DNA of 64,000 nucleotides from positions 3,056,501 to 3,120,500 of the forward strand of contig NZ_CP066369.1 in NCBI RefSeq assembly GCF_016406305.1. Reading direction: 5' to 3'. This document shows positions 15,493 through 24,659 of the stretch, one piece after another. Below the pieces are notes generated by a model. It saw only the letters and a program-made list of their open reading frames with translations, had not been told where the DNA came from and made no database searches. A program made the translations under genes and the position numbers. Position 1 is the first letter of the stretch. Each line of letters starts with the position of its first letter. The DNA is from Shewanella putrefaciens (GTDB lineage: Bacteria > Pseudomonadota > Gammaproteobacteria > Enterobacterales > Shewanellaceae).

Positions 15493-15758
15493 ACAATAAA
15501 CAAATTGACATACTCACCATGAAATTAATATCTACTGCTAATAAGTTTCGATTAGGCTATGAAGCCGATGGTTCACATGACTTTGCTCATTGTATAGACC
15601 TGCTTAACCCCCTGCTGCCGGAACTAACAAATGCAGTGACTGTTGCACAATTATTTCGTGAAATGCTTGCAGAACAAGAACGCCACGACTGGCTTGCTTT
15701 AGCTGACAGTCTTGAATATGACTTACCTCTGCTTTTAAAAGTGTCTTTTAAACCATAA
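15489..15758 (+). CDS. Small unknown protein coupled to maf, 89 residues
   Basis: I do not recognise a family. The ATG overlaps the maf stop (ATGA), so translation is coupled. The product is soluble, acidic and helical: ILTMKLISTANKFRLGYEADGSHDFAHCIDLLNPLLPELTNAVTVAQLFREMLAEQERHDWLALADSLEYDLPLLL. It has a helix-turn-helix-like arrangement of amphipathic helices but no catalytic motif. A role in flagellin modification or export is suggested only by its neighbours. Confidence 0.65.
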   Translation: MNNKQIDILTMKLISTANKFRLGYEADGSHDFAHCIDLLNPLLPELTNAVTVAQLFREMLAEQERHDWLALADSLEYDLPLLLKVSFKP

Positions 15759-15780
15759 TCACACCGCACTTATAGTAATC

Positions 15781-15796
15781 TGGTCCATTTTTTGCA
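15781..15796 (+). promoter_or_regulatory. Sigma-54-like promoter before the legionaminic acid genes
   Basis: TGGTCCATTTTTTGCA has GG and GC doublets with the right 10-base gap and a full TTGCA at -12. Its -24 half starts TGGTC, as does the flgO site. It lies 136 bases before legB in an otherwise empty gap. It would place sugar synthesis under the flagellar RpoN cascade. Confidence 0.5.
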
Positions 15797-15931
15797 TTTA
15801 TTTTATGCAGTAAGTCGAACTAGATTCATCATGTGAATACAAAAATAAGATAAAATTTAGTTTTCTGTATAGTAACTTAGATTTTCTGGCTCAATTTTGC
15901 ATATGCATATCCAACACCAATAGGATCCCCA

Positions 15932-17122
15932 ATGACGGACATTTTGAAATTGATAGGAAGGGAGAGCGCACTTTTCGTATCAGACATCAGCCATCATAAT
16001 CCCTTGTTAAATCAAGAGGTCAATCGCTCACGTTTTCTCGTTATCGGTGGCGCGGGCTCTATTGGTCAAGCGGTTGTTAAAGAAATCTTTAAACGCTCTC
16101 CGCTCAAGTTGCATGTTGTCGATCTCAGTGAGAATAATTTAGCCGAGCTGGTCAGGGATATACGTAGCTCCTTTGGCTATATTGCGGGTGACTTTCAAAC
16201 GTTTGCCCTTGATGTCGACTCCATTGAATATGATGCTTTCATCGCTAGAGATGGCCAGTATGATTATGTCCTTAATCTCTCAGCACTTAAGCATGTAAGA
16301 AGCGAGAAAGACCCCTTCACTTTGATGCGCATGATTAACGTCAATATTCTTAATACTGACAAAACGATTAAGCAATCGATTGCCAATGGGGTTAAAAAAT
16401 ATTTTTGTGTTTCTACCGATAAAGCGGCTAACCCAGTGAATATGATGGGAGCATCAAAACGTATCATGGAAATGTTTTTGATGCGCGGCAGTGAACAGTT
16501 GGCTATTTCTACTGCACGGTTTGCCAATGTTGCCTTTTCCGATGGTTCTTTACTGCATAGCTTTAACCAACGAATGTTAAAACAACAACCCATAGTTGCA
16601 CCTACTGATGTGAAACGCTATTTTTTGACGCCTCAGGAGTCTGGAGAGCTTTGTTTGATGTCGTGTATTTTCGGTGAAAATAGAGACATTTACTTTCCCA
16701 AGCTCGATGAGTCACAACACCTTATCTCCTTTGCCGATATCGCAACCCGCTACCTGTTAACTCGTGGTTATAAAGCCTCTATTTGTAACAGTGAAGATGA
16801 GGCAAGAGAACTCTCATTTACTTTACCAGCCAAAGGGTTATGGCCGTGCTATTTCAGTGTTAGTGATACCTCAGGTGAAAAGGATTTTGAGGAGTTTTTC
16901 ACGGAAAAAGAGACTCTGGACATGAATAGCTTTGCTGAATTGGGCATTATCAAAAATGAGCTCCAGTACGATGCCAAGTTAATCGCGTTTTTCGAGCAGA
17001 GTATTCAAACTATGCTTTTAGAAAAATCATGGACTAAAAAACAGTTATTGGATCTTTTTTTGTTAATGTTACCCGATTTCGCCCATAGGGAAACGGGAAA
17101 GTCTCTCGATGAAAAAATGTAA
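15932..17122 (+). CDS. legB: LegB-like sugar-nucleotide 4,6-dehydratase
   Basis: LegB converts GDP-GlcNAc to the 4-keto-6-deoxy sugar, the first committed step to legionaminic acid. The 396-residue product is an extended short-chain dehydrogenase. Its NAD(P)-binding motif is VIGGAGSIG. A KYFCVSTDKAANPVNMMGASKRIMEMF segment takes the place of the classic YxxxK site in the FlaA1-type dehydratases, with Asp-Lys in STDK and Met-x-x-x-Lys in MMGASK. NALSALKHVRSEKDP-like spacing also fits this family. It heads a run of genes that together cover the legionaminic pathway, which is why I choose LegB over PseB or a generic polysaccharide epimerase. Confidence 0.75.
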   Translation: MTDILKLIGRESALFVSDISHHNPLLNQEVNRSRFLVIGGAGSIGQAVVKEIFKRSPLKLHVVDLSENNLAELVRDIRSSFGYIAGDFQTFALDVDSIEYDAFIARDGQYDYVLNLSALKHVRSEKDPFTLMRMINVNILNTDKTIKQSIANGVKKYFCVSTDKAANPVNMMGASKRIMEMFLMRGSEQLAISTARFANVAFSDGSLLHSFNQRMLKQQPIVAPTDVKRYFLTPQESGELCLMSCIFGENRDIYFPKLDESQHLISFADIATRYLLTRGYKASICNSEDEARELSFTLPAKGLWPCYFSVSDTSGEKDFEEFFTEKETLDMNSFAELGIIKNELQYDAKLIAFFEQSIQTMLLEKSWTKKQLLDLFLLMLPDFAHRETGKSLDEKM

Positions 17123-17152
17123 AATTCGCTAGATTTTAAAGGTAGCAATCTA

Positions 17153-18310
17153 ATGTGGTCATTGATTGAGTTTATTCGCGACACTTATCAAACCAATGAG
17201 TTTATTCCCTTACATGCGCCAACTTTTCCAGGGAATGAGCAAGCTTATGTGGCAGAGACTATTACTAGCACTTTTGTGTCTAGCGTTGGTCGATTCGTAA
17301 ACGATTTCGAACGCAAAATAGAAACCTTTACCAAATCACCTAAAGCGGTTGCGACCTCTAGTGGTACGAGTGCTTTGCATACGGCCCTGTACATGGCTAA
17401 TGTTAAACGCGGCGATCTGGTTATCACACAAGCGCTCACTTTTGTGGCTACCTGTAATACCTTATATCATCTAGGTGCTGAACCCATTTTTATCGATATT
17501 TCAACAACAAGTCTCAGTCTATGCCCTCAAGCTGTCGCCGTTTATTTAGCCGAAAATGGCATTATCGATGAACACGGAAAATGCATCCATAAAAAAACCG
17601 GCCAAACAATAAAAGCGCTATTGCCGATGCATACTTTTGGCCATCCAGCACAACTGGATGAATTACTTAAGATTTGTCAACAATGGAATCTGGTCTTAAT
17701 TGAAGATGCGGCAGAAAGTTTAGGTTCTTACTATAAGGGAGCACACACAGGTACTATGGGGGATTTTGGCGCACTGAGTTTTAATGGCAATAAAATCATC
17801 ACCACTGGCGGCGGAGGTATGTTATTAGCCCGCAATAAAGTCAGTGGCGAGCGAGCAAAACACATTACAACAACCGCGAAGGTGCCCCACCCCTATGAGT
17901 TTTACCATGATGAGGCGGGGTTCAATTATCGAATGCCCAATCTAAATGCGGCCCTTGGCTGCGCCCAAATGGAAAGCTTACCTCTCTTTATTGAGCAAAA
18001 ACGAGCACTGGCACAACACTACCAAGATTTCTTTAGCAACACCGAATGGCAGTTTGTGAATGAACCCGATTATGCCAAGTCTAATTATTGGCTTAACGCA
18101 ATTATTTGCCCAGATTTACGCCGTCGTGATGAAATATTAAAAGCGACTAATGATGCGGGTGTGATGACCCGGCCGGTATGGAAATTAATGCATAAACTGC
18201 CGATGTTTAAAGATGCAATGCGTGGCCCAATGGACAATGCTGAAATGCTTGAATCCCGTCTCATTAATCTTCCAAGTACTCCAATTGCGTTAGGGTCTCA
18301 TCATGCATAA
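17153..18310 (+). CDS. legC: LegC-like PLP aminotransferase
   Basis: LegC transfers an amino group to C4 of the keto sugar made by LegB. The 385-residue product is a DegT/DnrJ/EryC1-family enzyme. ATSSGTSALHTAL is the phosphate-binding region, LVLIEDAAESLGSYYKG carries the Asp that holds the pyridine nitrogen, and LSFNGNKIITTGGGGM has the Schiff-base lysine. The motif FNGNK and the opening FIPLHAPTFPGNEQAYVAE fit the LegC subgroup. It starts 30 bases after legB, and its last 8 bases overlap the start of legG. Confidence 0.82.
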   Translation: MWSLIEFIRDTYQTNEFIPLHAPTFPGNEQAYVAETITSTFVSSVGRFVNDFERKIETFTKSPKAVATSSGTSALHTALYMANVKRGDLVITQALTFVATCNTLYHLGAEPIFIDISTTSLSLCPQAVAVYLAENGIIDEHGKCIHKKTGQTIKALLPMHTFGHPAQLDELLKICQQWNLVLIEDAAESLGSYYKGAHTGTMGDFGALSFNGNKIITTGGGGMLLARNKVSGERAKHITTTAKVPHPYEFYHDEAGFNYRMPNLNAALGCAQMESLPLFIEQKRALAQHYQDFFSNTEWQFVNEPDYAKSNYWLNAIICPDLRRRDEILKATNDAGVMTRPVWKLMHKLPMFKDAMRGPMDNAEMLESRLINLPSTPIALGSHHA

Positions 18311-19460
18311 AAAAATTGCGGTGTTCACCGGAACCAGAGCTGATTACGGACTCCTATATTGGTTACTTAAAGATATCCAAGAGAACGCAACGCTGACTCT
18401 ACAACTGATCGTCTCTGGTAGCCACTTATCGCCAGAATTTGGCAATACCTTTGAGCAAATTGAAAGGGATGGCTTTTCCATTGATGAAAAAGTCGAAATG
18501 TTGTTGTCATCCAATTCAGCGGTGGGCACAGCCAAAAGTGTAGGACTTGGAATTATTGGCTACGCCGAGGCTCTCGATAGGCTCAAACCCGATGTGTTGG
18601 TGATACTAGGTGACAGATCTGAAGCGCTTGCCATCGCCCAAACTGCAGCAATCCTAAAAATCCCCCTATTGCACATACACGGTGGCGAGATCACAGAAGG
18701 CGCCTACGATGATGCGTTTCGACATGCAATAACCAAACTCAGCCATATCCACTGCACGGCAACAGAAACCTACAAGCAACGCGTTATCCAGATGGGTGAA
18801 ATGCCAAACAGTGTCTACAATGTTGGCGCTATTGGCTTAGATCACATTCGTCGCAGTACATTAATGACGCCTGAGCAGTTATCATCCGATTTGAATTTTG
18901 ACTTAAACCATCCATATTTTTTAGTTACTTATCATCCAGTTACTCTGGCTGATGAACCCGCTATTGAGACATTCAATGCCCTACTAACGAGCCTAGAACA
19001 GTTTCCCCAGCATAATGTGATTATCACCTATCCCAATGCCGACAATGGCAGCAGGGAGATAATCAGTTTGATTCAGGACTATGCACGGCAAGCTAAGGGG
19101 AAAGTGTTAGCAATAGCATCTTTAGGTCAACTCAGATATTTAAGCTGTGTGAAATATGCCACCGCAGTGATAGGAAACTCTTCAAGCGGCATTATTGAGG
19201 TCCCCTCATTTAATGTCCCAACCGTCAATATTGGTACCAGACAACAAGGCCGCCTTGCAGCCCAAAGCGTTATTCATTGTCAACCCGACTCATTATCTAT
19301 TACAACGGCGATAAATAAGGCAGTTTTACTATTACCACAACTGCAATTGACCCCAGTTACTAACCCATATGGACAGGGCCAGGCGAGCCAATTAATTGTT
19401 AAGCTATTGACAACTACGCCCCTAAAACCCACCAAATCTTTTTATGATCTTAAGGTATAA
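18303..19460 (+). CDS. legG: LegG-like UDP-sugar hydrolysing 2-epimerase (NeuC family)
   Basis: The enzyme removes UDP (in the UDP branch) or GDP from the diacetylated sugar and inverts C2, giving the free 6-deoxymannosamine derivative used by LegI. The 385-residue product has the family features: KIAVFTGTRADYGLLYWLL at the N-terminus, LVILGDRSEALAIAQTA, LLHIHGGEITEGAYDDAFRHAITKLSHIH, and VIGNSSSGIIEVPSFNVPTVNIGTRQQGR near the C-terminus. The start overlaps legC. NeuC itself acts on UDP-GlcNAc for sialic acid; the legB and legC neighbours point to the legionaminic version. Confidence 0.82.
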   Translation: MHKKIAVFTGTRADYGLLYWLLKDIQENATLTLQLIVSGSHLSPEFGNTFEQIERDGFSIDEKVEMLLSSNSAVGTAKSVGLGIIGYAEALDRLKPDVLVILGDRSEALAIAQTAAILKIPLLHIHGGEITEGAYDDAFRHAITKLSHIHCTATETYKQRVIQMGEMPNSVYNVGAIGLDHIRRSTLMTPEQLSSDLNFDLNHPYFLVTYHPVTLADEPAIETFNALLTSLEQFPQHNVIITYPNADNGSREIISLIQDYARQAKGKVLAIASLGQLRYLSCVKYATAVIGNSSSGIIEVPSFNVPTVNIGTRQQGRLAAQSVIHCQPDSLSITTAINKAVLLLPQLQLTPVTNPYGQGQASQLIVKLLTTTPLKPTKSFYDLKV

Positions 19461-19467
19461 AAATATT

Positions 19468-20541
19468 ATGACGCTAATTATTGCTGAGGCGGGAGTCAAT
19501 CATAATGGTAACGAAGCATTAGCAATTGAGCTGATTGATGCTGCCCATAAAGCAGGGGCTGATGCAGTAAAATTTCAAACGTTTAATGCTAAAAACTTAG
19601 TGACCGAAAGCACACAACAAGCCGCTTATCAGGTCGCGAATACCCAAAAAATAGAGCCGCAACTTGCGATGCTAAGTCGATTAGAGCTGAGTTTTGAAAC
19701 TCATCAGCATTTGATCCGCTATTGTCAAAAACTGGGGATCCAGTTTTTATCTACCGCATTTGATTCTGAAAGTTTGGCATTTCTTGTCGATACACTGCAA
19801 CTCAAGACGCTCAAAATAGCATCGGGTGAAATCACCAATGCCCCCTTTTTACTTGAGCATGCCCGTACTGGCTGTGATCTTATTTTATCCACGGGCATGT
19901 CAACCTTAGCTGAAGTTGAAGCGGCATTGGGGGTCATTGCCTTTGGCCTAACATCCCCTCTCAACACGCCCCCGGATCTCCAAGCTTTCCAAGCCGCCTA
20001 TGCCTCGACCCAAGGCCAACAGGCATTACAAGCAAAGTTAACCTTACTGCATTGCACAACTGAGTATCCGGCTCCCTTTGATCAAATCAATCTTAAGGCT
20101 ATGGACACTTTAGCTTCGGCCTTCTCTTTACCTGTCGGGTATTCAGACCATAGTCAAGGGATCACTATCCCTATTGCAGCCGCAGCACGGGGCGCGTGCA
20201 TTATTGAAAAACACTTTACGTTAGATAAGGAATTACCAGGTCCAGATCATAAGGCCTCACTAGAACCCCATGAGCTTAAGGAGATGGTGACTGCGATTCG
20301 CACCGTTGAGCGGGCAATGGGTAATGGTATAAAAACGCCTCAGCCCGCCGAACTGACAAATCTAACCCTTGCAAGAAAAAGCTTAGTCACTACGACAAGC
20401 ATAAAAAAGGGCGAGCAATTTTCAGTCAACAATCTTGCGGTCAAACGCCCAGGAACGGGCACAAATCCATACAAATATTGGCAAAAACTCAATACATGTG
20501 CAGAGCGAGATTACCAGTCAGGTGAGGTGATCTATGACTAA
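19468..20541 (+). CDS. legI: LegI-like legionaminic acid synthase (NeuB family)
   Basis: The enzyme condenses the free hexose with phosphoenolpyruvate to give legionaminic acid. The 357-residue product has a TIM barrel (TLIIAEAGVNHNG, DAVKFQTFNAKNLVT, LSTGMSTLAEV, LLHCTTEYPAP, GYSDHSQG, IEKHFTLDKELPGPDHKASLEP) followed by a C-terminal antifreeze-like SAF domain (ARKSLVTTTSIKKGEQFSVNNLAVKRPGTG). I choose the ATG at 19468; an upstream ATG at 19444 lies inside legG and gives eight poorly conserved residues. Confidence 0.88.
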   Translation: MTLIIAEAGVNHNGNEALAIELIDAAHKAGADAVKFQTFNAKNLVTESTQQAAYQVANTQKIEPQLAMLSRLELSFETHQHLIRYCQKLGIQFLSTAFDSESLAFLVDTLQLKTLKIASGEITNAPFLLEHARTGCDLILSTGMSTLAEVEAALGVIAFGLTSPLNTPPDLQAFQAAYASTQGQQALQAKLTLLHCTTEYPAPFDQINLKAMDTLASAFSLPVGYSDHSQGITIPIAAAARGACIIEKHFTLDKELPGPDHKASLEPHELKEMVTAIRTVERAMGNGIKTPQPAELTNLTLARKSLVTTTSIKKGEQFSVNNLAVKRPGTGTNPYKYWQKLNTCAERDYQSGEVIYD

Positions 20542-21172
20542 ACCTATCATAATGGTTGGTTCTGGCGGACATGCCAGTGTATTAACAGAAATCTTACTGC
20601 AACAAGGTTACACTTTGTTAGCTGTGGTTAGCCCTAGCAAAGACCGTAGCCCGCTCTTTAGCAATATACAACACTTTGATTCTGATGATGATATTTTGCA
20701 ATTTCCTTGTAATGAGATTAGATTAGTCAATGGTTTAGGCTCTTTACCAGGGCAACATTTACGCCATAAACTATTTGCTCACTTTACTCAGCTTAATTAT
20801 GAATTTGAATCCGTAATATCTAAGCATGCGATGTTATCGTCATATGCCACTATTGGCGCTGGCGCACAAATTTTAACTGGGTCTATCATACAAACGGGTG
20901 CAAGCATTGGCAGAGGTACAATAATTAATTCAGGCGCAATCATTGAACACGATTGTGATATTGGCAATGACTGCCATATCGCCCCAGGTGCAATTATTTG
21001 TGGCGGAGTTCATATAGGCGAACGCACTCATATTGCTACGGGTGCCAATGTGATACAAGGTATCTCAATAGGTAAAAATTGCATTATCGCGGCAGGAGCC
21101 ACAGTAACTAAAGATATGCCCGATAATTCGATAACTTATGGATACCGCAGTAATATAAAGGAAAGGTCATAA
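20534..21172 (+). CDS. legH: LegH/NeuD-type sugar O- or N-acyltransferase
   Basis: The 212-residue product has a PglD-like layout: an N-terminal Rossmann-like part (KPIIMVGSGGHASVLTEILLQQGY) and a left-handed beta-helix of hexapeptide repeats (IGAGAQILTGSIIQTGASIGRGTIINSGAIIEHDCDIGNDCHIAPGAIICGGVHIGERTHIATGANVIQGISIG). His in EHDCDIG is the expected catalytic base. In the legionaminic pathway such an enzyme acetylates the C4 amine. It overlaps legI by 8 bases. A NeuD-like role on the finished sugar is the alternative. Confidence 0.75.
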   Translation: MTKPIIMVGSGGHASVLTEILLQQGYTLLAVVSPSKDRSPLFSNIQHFDSDDDILQFPCNEIRLVNGLGSLPGQHLRHKLFAHFTQLNYEFESVISKHAMLSSYATIGAGAQILTGSIIQTGASIGRGTIINSGAIIEHDCDIGNDCHIAPGAIICGGVHIGERTHIATGANVIQGISIGKNCIIAAGATVTKDMPDNSITYGYRSNIKERS

Positions 21173-21173
21173 T

Positions 21174-22232
21174 ATGAACCCAATATTGAGTAAAGTGACA
21201 ATATCACCTGACAAAACACTTCGTGATGCCTTACAACTGATTAACTCACAAGCGCTCCAAGTTGCATTAGTGACTGATGAAAATGAACGTTTATTAGGCA
21301 TCATCACCGACGGTGATATTCGAAGAGGTTTACTCAATAACCTATCACTTGATGCCCTTGTGACCGAAGTGATGAACACCAATCCTAAGACCGCTTCCCC
21401 TAACACCTCAAAAAAGAAACTGCTGCAATTAATGCAACAGTACAGTGTTCTATCTATTCCGCTCGTTAAAGATCATATTCTTGTAGGATTAGAGACCTTA
21501 AAAAGTGCACAACAAAAAGCGCATTATGAGAATCCAGTGCTTATCATGGCGGGAGGCTTTGGAACACGTCTAAAGCCCTTAACTGATAAATGCCCCAAGC
21601 CTATGCTTAAGATTGGCAATCGCCCCTTGCTAGAGATTGCGCTCTTTAATTTTATTCAAGCTGGTTTTACTAATTTTTATATTTCTACCCACTATATGCC
21701 AGAACAAATTGCATCGTACTTTGGAGATGGTAGTCGGTGGAATGTAAACATTAACTACGTCCATGAAACGACACCATTAGGAACAGGTGGAGCCGTCGGC
21801 CTGCTTCCAAAAGACCTTTCACCATTACCCACAATTGTGATGAACGGTGACATTTTAACTAAAGTCGATTTTCAACACTTACTTAAATTTCATGACGACA
21901 ATAATGCCGATGCAACTATGTGTGTTCGAGAATATGACTACCAAATCCCCTATGGTGTGATTAGTGGCACAGGAAATCGTATTACAGAAATGGTTGAGAA
22001 ACCCGTACAACGATTTTTTGTTAATGCCGGTATTTATGTTATAAACCAAGATATTATAAAAAGCGTCCCCGCAAACACTCATATTGATATGCCAACACTG
22101 CTAGAACAAAAAATTGCAGATGGCGGACAAGTTCTTATGTTTCCTATCCATGAGTATTGGCTCGATATAGGGCGTATGGATGACTTCAAACAAGCCCAAA
22201 TTGATATTTGTGCTATCGGTTTTGAACAATGA
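21174..22232 (+). CDS. ptmE: PtmE-like nucleotidyltransferase with CBS domains
   Basis: PtmE makes the GDP-activated glucosamine used at the top of the legionaminic pathway. The 352-residue product has two CBS motifs in residues 1-115 (ALQVALVTDENERLLGIITDGDIRRGLL and VLSIPLVKDHILVGLE). A nucleotidyltransferase domain follows (VLIMAGGFGTRLKPLTDKCPKPMLKIGNRPLLE, the GxGxRxxPLT-xxxPKP signature), with EMVEKP and LDIGRMDDFKQAQ further on. The CBS-transferase fusion is typical of PtmE and its homologues. It starts 2 bases after legH and overlaps the next gene by 4. Confidence 0.8.
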   Translation: MNPILSKVTISPDKTLRDALQLINSQALQVALVTDENERLLGIITDGDIRRGLLNNLSLDALVTEVMNTNPKTASPNTSKKKLLQLMQQYSVLSIPLVKDHILVGLETLKSAQQKAHYENPVLIMAGGFGTRLKPLTDKCPKPMLKIGNRPLLEIALFNFIQAGFTNFYISTHYMPEQIASYFGDGSRWNVNINYVHETTPLGTGGAVGLLPKDLSPLPTIVMNGDILTKVDFQHLLKFHDDNNADATMCVREYDYQIPYGVISGTGNRITEMVEKPVQRFFVNAGIYVINQDIIKSVPANTHIDMPTLLEQKIADGGQVLMFPIHEYWLDIGRMDDFKQAQIDICAIGFEQ

Positions 22233-23209
22233 ATACACTCGCTGTGATTGGACTGGGTAACATAGCCAAACGTCATAGACAAAACCTAAAAACACTTTAC
22301 CCACAAGCGAATATTATTGCGCTTTCTGCAAGTGGAAGAGTCGCAAATCAGCCAATAGAATTTGCTGATCTTGTACTCTCTAATATAAACGAGCTAATCG
22401 ACTACAAACCAGAACTGGTGATTGTCGCCTCCCCTGCTTCGTTGCATGAAACCCATGCCACGACGTTAATGACACACAATATTCCCGTATTGATAGAAAA
22501 ACCATTAGCCGCAGAACCAGAAAGTGCGGAGCGTATTTTAGCCCTTGCTCAAAGTCACAACAGTCTAGTTATGGTGGGGTATTGTCTGCGATATCTCAGT
22601 TCTGCAATCGTTATCAAACAACTATTATTAGAAGATCTTATTGGCAAAATATATAACTGCTCCGCGGTTGTAGGACAATATTTGCCGGACTGGCGCCCGA
22701 ATAAACATTATTCTGAGTCAGTCTCTGCCCAAAAATCCCTTGGTGGTGGTGCCCTATTAGAATTAAGTCATGAGTTGGATTATCTGCATTGGTTATTAGG
22801 CCCATTAAACCTCAACTACGCACAGCTAAGGACGACAAATGAGCTCACATTGGAAGTGGAAGAAATTGCAGATCTCATTTTAACCAGTCAGCAGGGGACT
22901 GTTTGCTACATCCATATGGATTTTATTCAGAAACAAGCTCAACGAGAGTGCACTTTTATCGGCTCTAAAGGCAGATTACATTGGGATTTAGTCGCCAATA
23001 CAATCCGTCACTATAATTCAGAGGGGACTCAGGTTTTATATTCACAACCTGAATGGAACAAAAACCAAATGTACCTCAATATGGTGACAGAATTTGTGTC
23101 CCATATTCAGCATAAACAACATACAAATACTTCTCTAATAGACGCACATCAAACAATTCGCTTAATCGCAAAAATTAAGCAGCAGGCAGAGTGGGGAGTC
23201 ACTCAATGA
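22229..23209 (+). CDS. ptmF: PtmF-like Gfo/Idh/MocA oxidoreductase
   Basis: The 326-residue product is an NAD(P)-dependent oxidoreductase: LAVIGLGNIAKRHRQNL is the Rossmann motif, ELVIVASPASLHETHA the second strand, and VLIEKPLAAEPESAE the conserved EKP segment. GGGALLELSHELDYLHWLLG is the substrate-binding histidine region. In Campylobacter, PtmF with PtmA supplies the glucosamine precursor for legionaminic acid; the neighbours suggest the same here. Both ends overlap the flanking genes by 4 bases. Confidence 0.72.
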   Translation: MNTLAVIGLGNIAKRHRQNLKTLYPQANIIALSASGRVANQPIEFADLVLSNINELIDYKPELVIVASPASLHETHATTLMTHNIPVLIEKPLAAEPESAERILALAQSHNSLVMVGYCLRYLSSAIVIKQLLLEDLIGKIYNCSAVVGQYLPDWRPNKHYSESVSAQKSLGGGALLELSHELDYLHWLLGPLNLNYAQLRTTNELTLEVEEIADLILTSQQGTVCYIHMDFIQKQAQRECTFIGSKGRLHWDLVANTIRHYNSEGTQVLYSQPEWNKNQMYLNMVTEFVSHIQHKQHTNTSLIDAHQTIRLIAKIKQQAEWGVTQ

Positions 23210-23904
23210 CACGATACGCCTTTATTTTCGCTCGCGGGGGCTCAAAAGGACTTCCAGGAAAAAACATTAAAGACTTACTCGGTAAACCTCTTATTGTTTA
23301 TTCCATTGAAACCGCACTGCAAACAGCGAAAATTGATAAAGTTTTTGTCTCAACCGACGATGAACAAATTGCGACCATTGGTTTAGCCGCAGGTGCGGAG
23401 ATCATACCCAGACCGGCACACTTAGCCACAGATAAGTCACCAGAATGGCTTTCTTGGCAGCACGCTATCGACTGGGTAAACCATAAATATGGCAAATTTG
23501 AGCAATTCATCAGTTTACCCGCAACAAGTCCATTACGAAGTGTGGAAGATGTCGAATCTGCGATGAATAAGCTTAATAGTTGTAAGGCTGATATTTGTAT
23601 CTCCACCACTCCGGCAAATCGTAGCCCATACTTTAATATGGTCAAAGAAACAGCATCCGGTAATGTTGAATTGGTCAATGCGCCTTCAACGGAAGTATAT
23701 CGGCGGCAGGATGCCCCACAAGTTTATGATATTACTACTGTTGTTTATGTGGCAAAACCAAGCTACATTCAGAGAGTCAACAATCTTTTTGCAGGTAATG
23801 TCGCGCATATTATCGTGCCTAAAGAGAGAGCGGTAGATATCGATGATATTTATGATTTTAAGCTGGCTGAAGCCATTTTAAGCAGCAAAGGACAGTTATG
23901 CTAA
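23206..23904 (+). CDS. legF: LegF-like CMP-legionaminic acid synthetase
   Basis: The enzyme activates legionaminic acid with CTP, giving the donor used by the Maf transferases. The 232-residue product belongs to the acylneuraminate cytidylyltransferase family: FIFARGGSKGLPGKNIKDLLGKPLI is the nucleotide-binding ARxGSKxLPxKN motif, VDKVFVSTDDEQIA and LPATSPLR follow, and DIDDIYDFKLAE closes it. I choose the ATG at 23206, preceded by GGGGAG and overlapping the ptmF stop. The in-frame start at 23191 lies within ptmF. Confidence 0.85.
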   Translation: MTRYAFIFARGGSKGLPGKNIKDLLGKPLIVYSIETALQTAKIDKVFVSTDDEQIATIGLAAGAEIIPRPAHLATDKSPEWLSWQHAIDWVNHKYGKFEQFISLPATSPLRSVEDVESAMNKLNSCKADICISTTPANRSPYFNMVKETASGNVELVNAPSTEVYRRQDAPQVYDITTVVYVAKPSYIQRVNNLFAGNVAHIIVPKERAVDIDDIYDFKLAEAILSSKGQLC

Positions 23905-24656
23905 CGGGAAAAACAATACTTATCACAGGTGCCGCAGGTTTGCTCGGCTCCCAAGTGACGGCATCTATACTCGCCCAAGGCGCAAAAGTAATAGCGGTTG
24001 ATCGTTCAAATTCAGCAATGAGGCATAAGTTTCAAGATCTCATTCAGAATTATGGGAATTCGTTAACCTTAGCTGAACTAGACATTACAGATGAAGTCGC
24101 GGTGAAACAGTTTTTTTCAGGCCTTAATGAACTTTCTGGCGCGGTTAATTGTGCCTATCCTCGAAATGCGCAGTATGGCACTTCATTTTTAGAGGTCAGC
24201 CTAGAGAGCTTTAATGAGAATCTATCACTACATTTAGGTTCTTCATTTCTGTTTATGCAGCAATGTGCAGCCCTATTTGTCAGGCAACAATCACCCATGT
24301 CGGTAGTCAATATTTCATCAATTTATGGTGTTGTAGCACCAAAATTTTCGTTATATGAAGGCACCCCAATGACTATGCCAGTTGAATATGCCGCTATCAA
24401 ATCAGCCCTACTACACCTAAGTAAATACGTAGTGGCATTTATTAAAGACAGTCGCTTTAGGATCAACAGTATCAGCCCTGGAGGCATTTTTGATAACCAA
24501 CCTGCTTCATTTCTAAAGGCATATCAAGACTCAACAAATGGCCATGGAATGTTAGCCCCGAATGATATTGTTGGTTCAATAACATTTTTATTGTCACAAC
24601 AATCTCAATATATTACTGGGCAAAACATCACTATTGATGATGGGTTCACATTATAA
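23898..24656 (+). CDS. ptmA: PtmA-like short-chain dehydrogenase
   Basis: The 252-residue product is a classical SDR: TGAAGLLGSQVTASIL is the cofactor motif, LDITDEVAVKQFF the adenine-binding region, VVNISSIYGVVAPKF carries the catalytic Ser, and VEYAAIKSALLHLSKYV carries Tyr-x-x-x-Lys. INSISPGGIFDNQP and YITGQNITIDDGF are family features of the C-terminus. PtmA-type enzymes work with PtmF in flagellin sugar synthesis. It overlaps legF by 7 bases. Confidence 0.75.
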   Translation: MLTGKTILITGAAGLLGSQVTASILAQGAKVIAVDRSNSAMRHKFQDLIQNYGNSLTLAELDITDEVAVKQFFSGLNELSGAVNCAYPRNAQYGTSFLEVSLESFNENLSLHLGSSFLFMQQCAALFVRQQSPMSVVNISSIYGVVAPKFSLYEGTPMTMPVEYAAIKSALLHLSKYVVAFIKDSRFRINSISPGGIFDNQPASFLKAYQDSTNGHGMLAPNDIVGSITFLLSQQSQYITGQNITIDDGFTL

Positions 24657-24659
24657 ATT

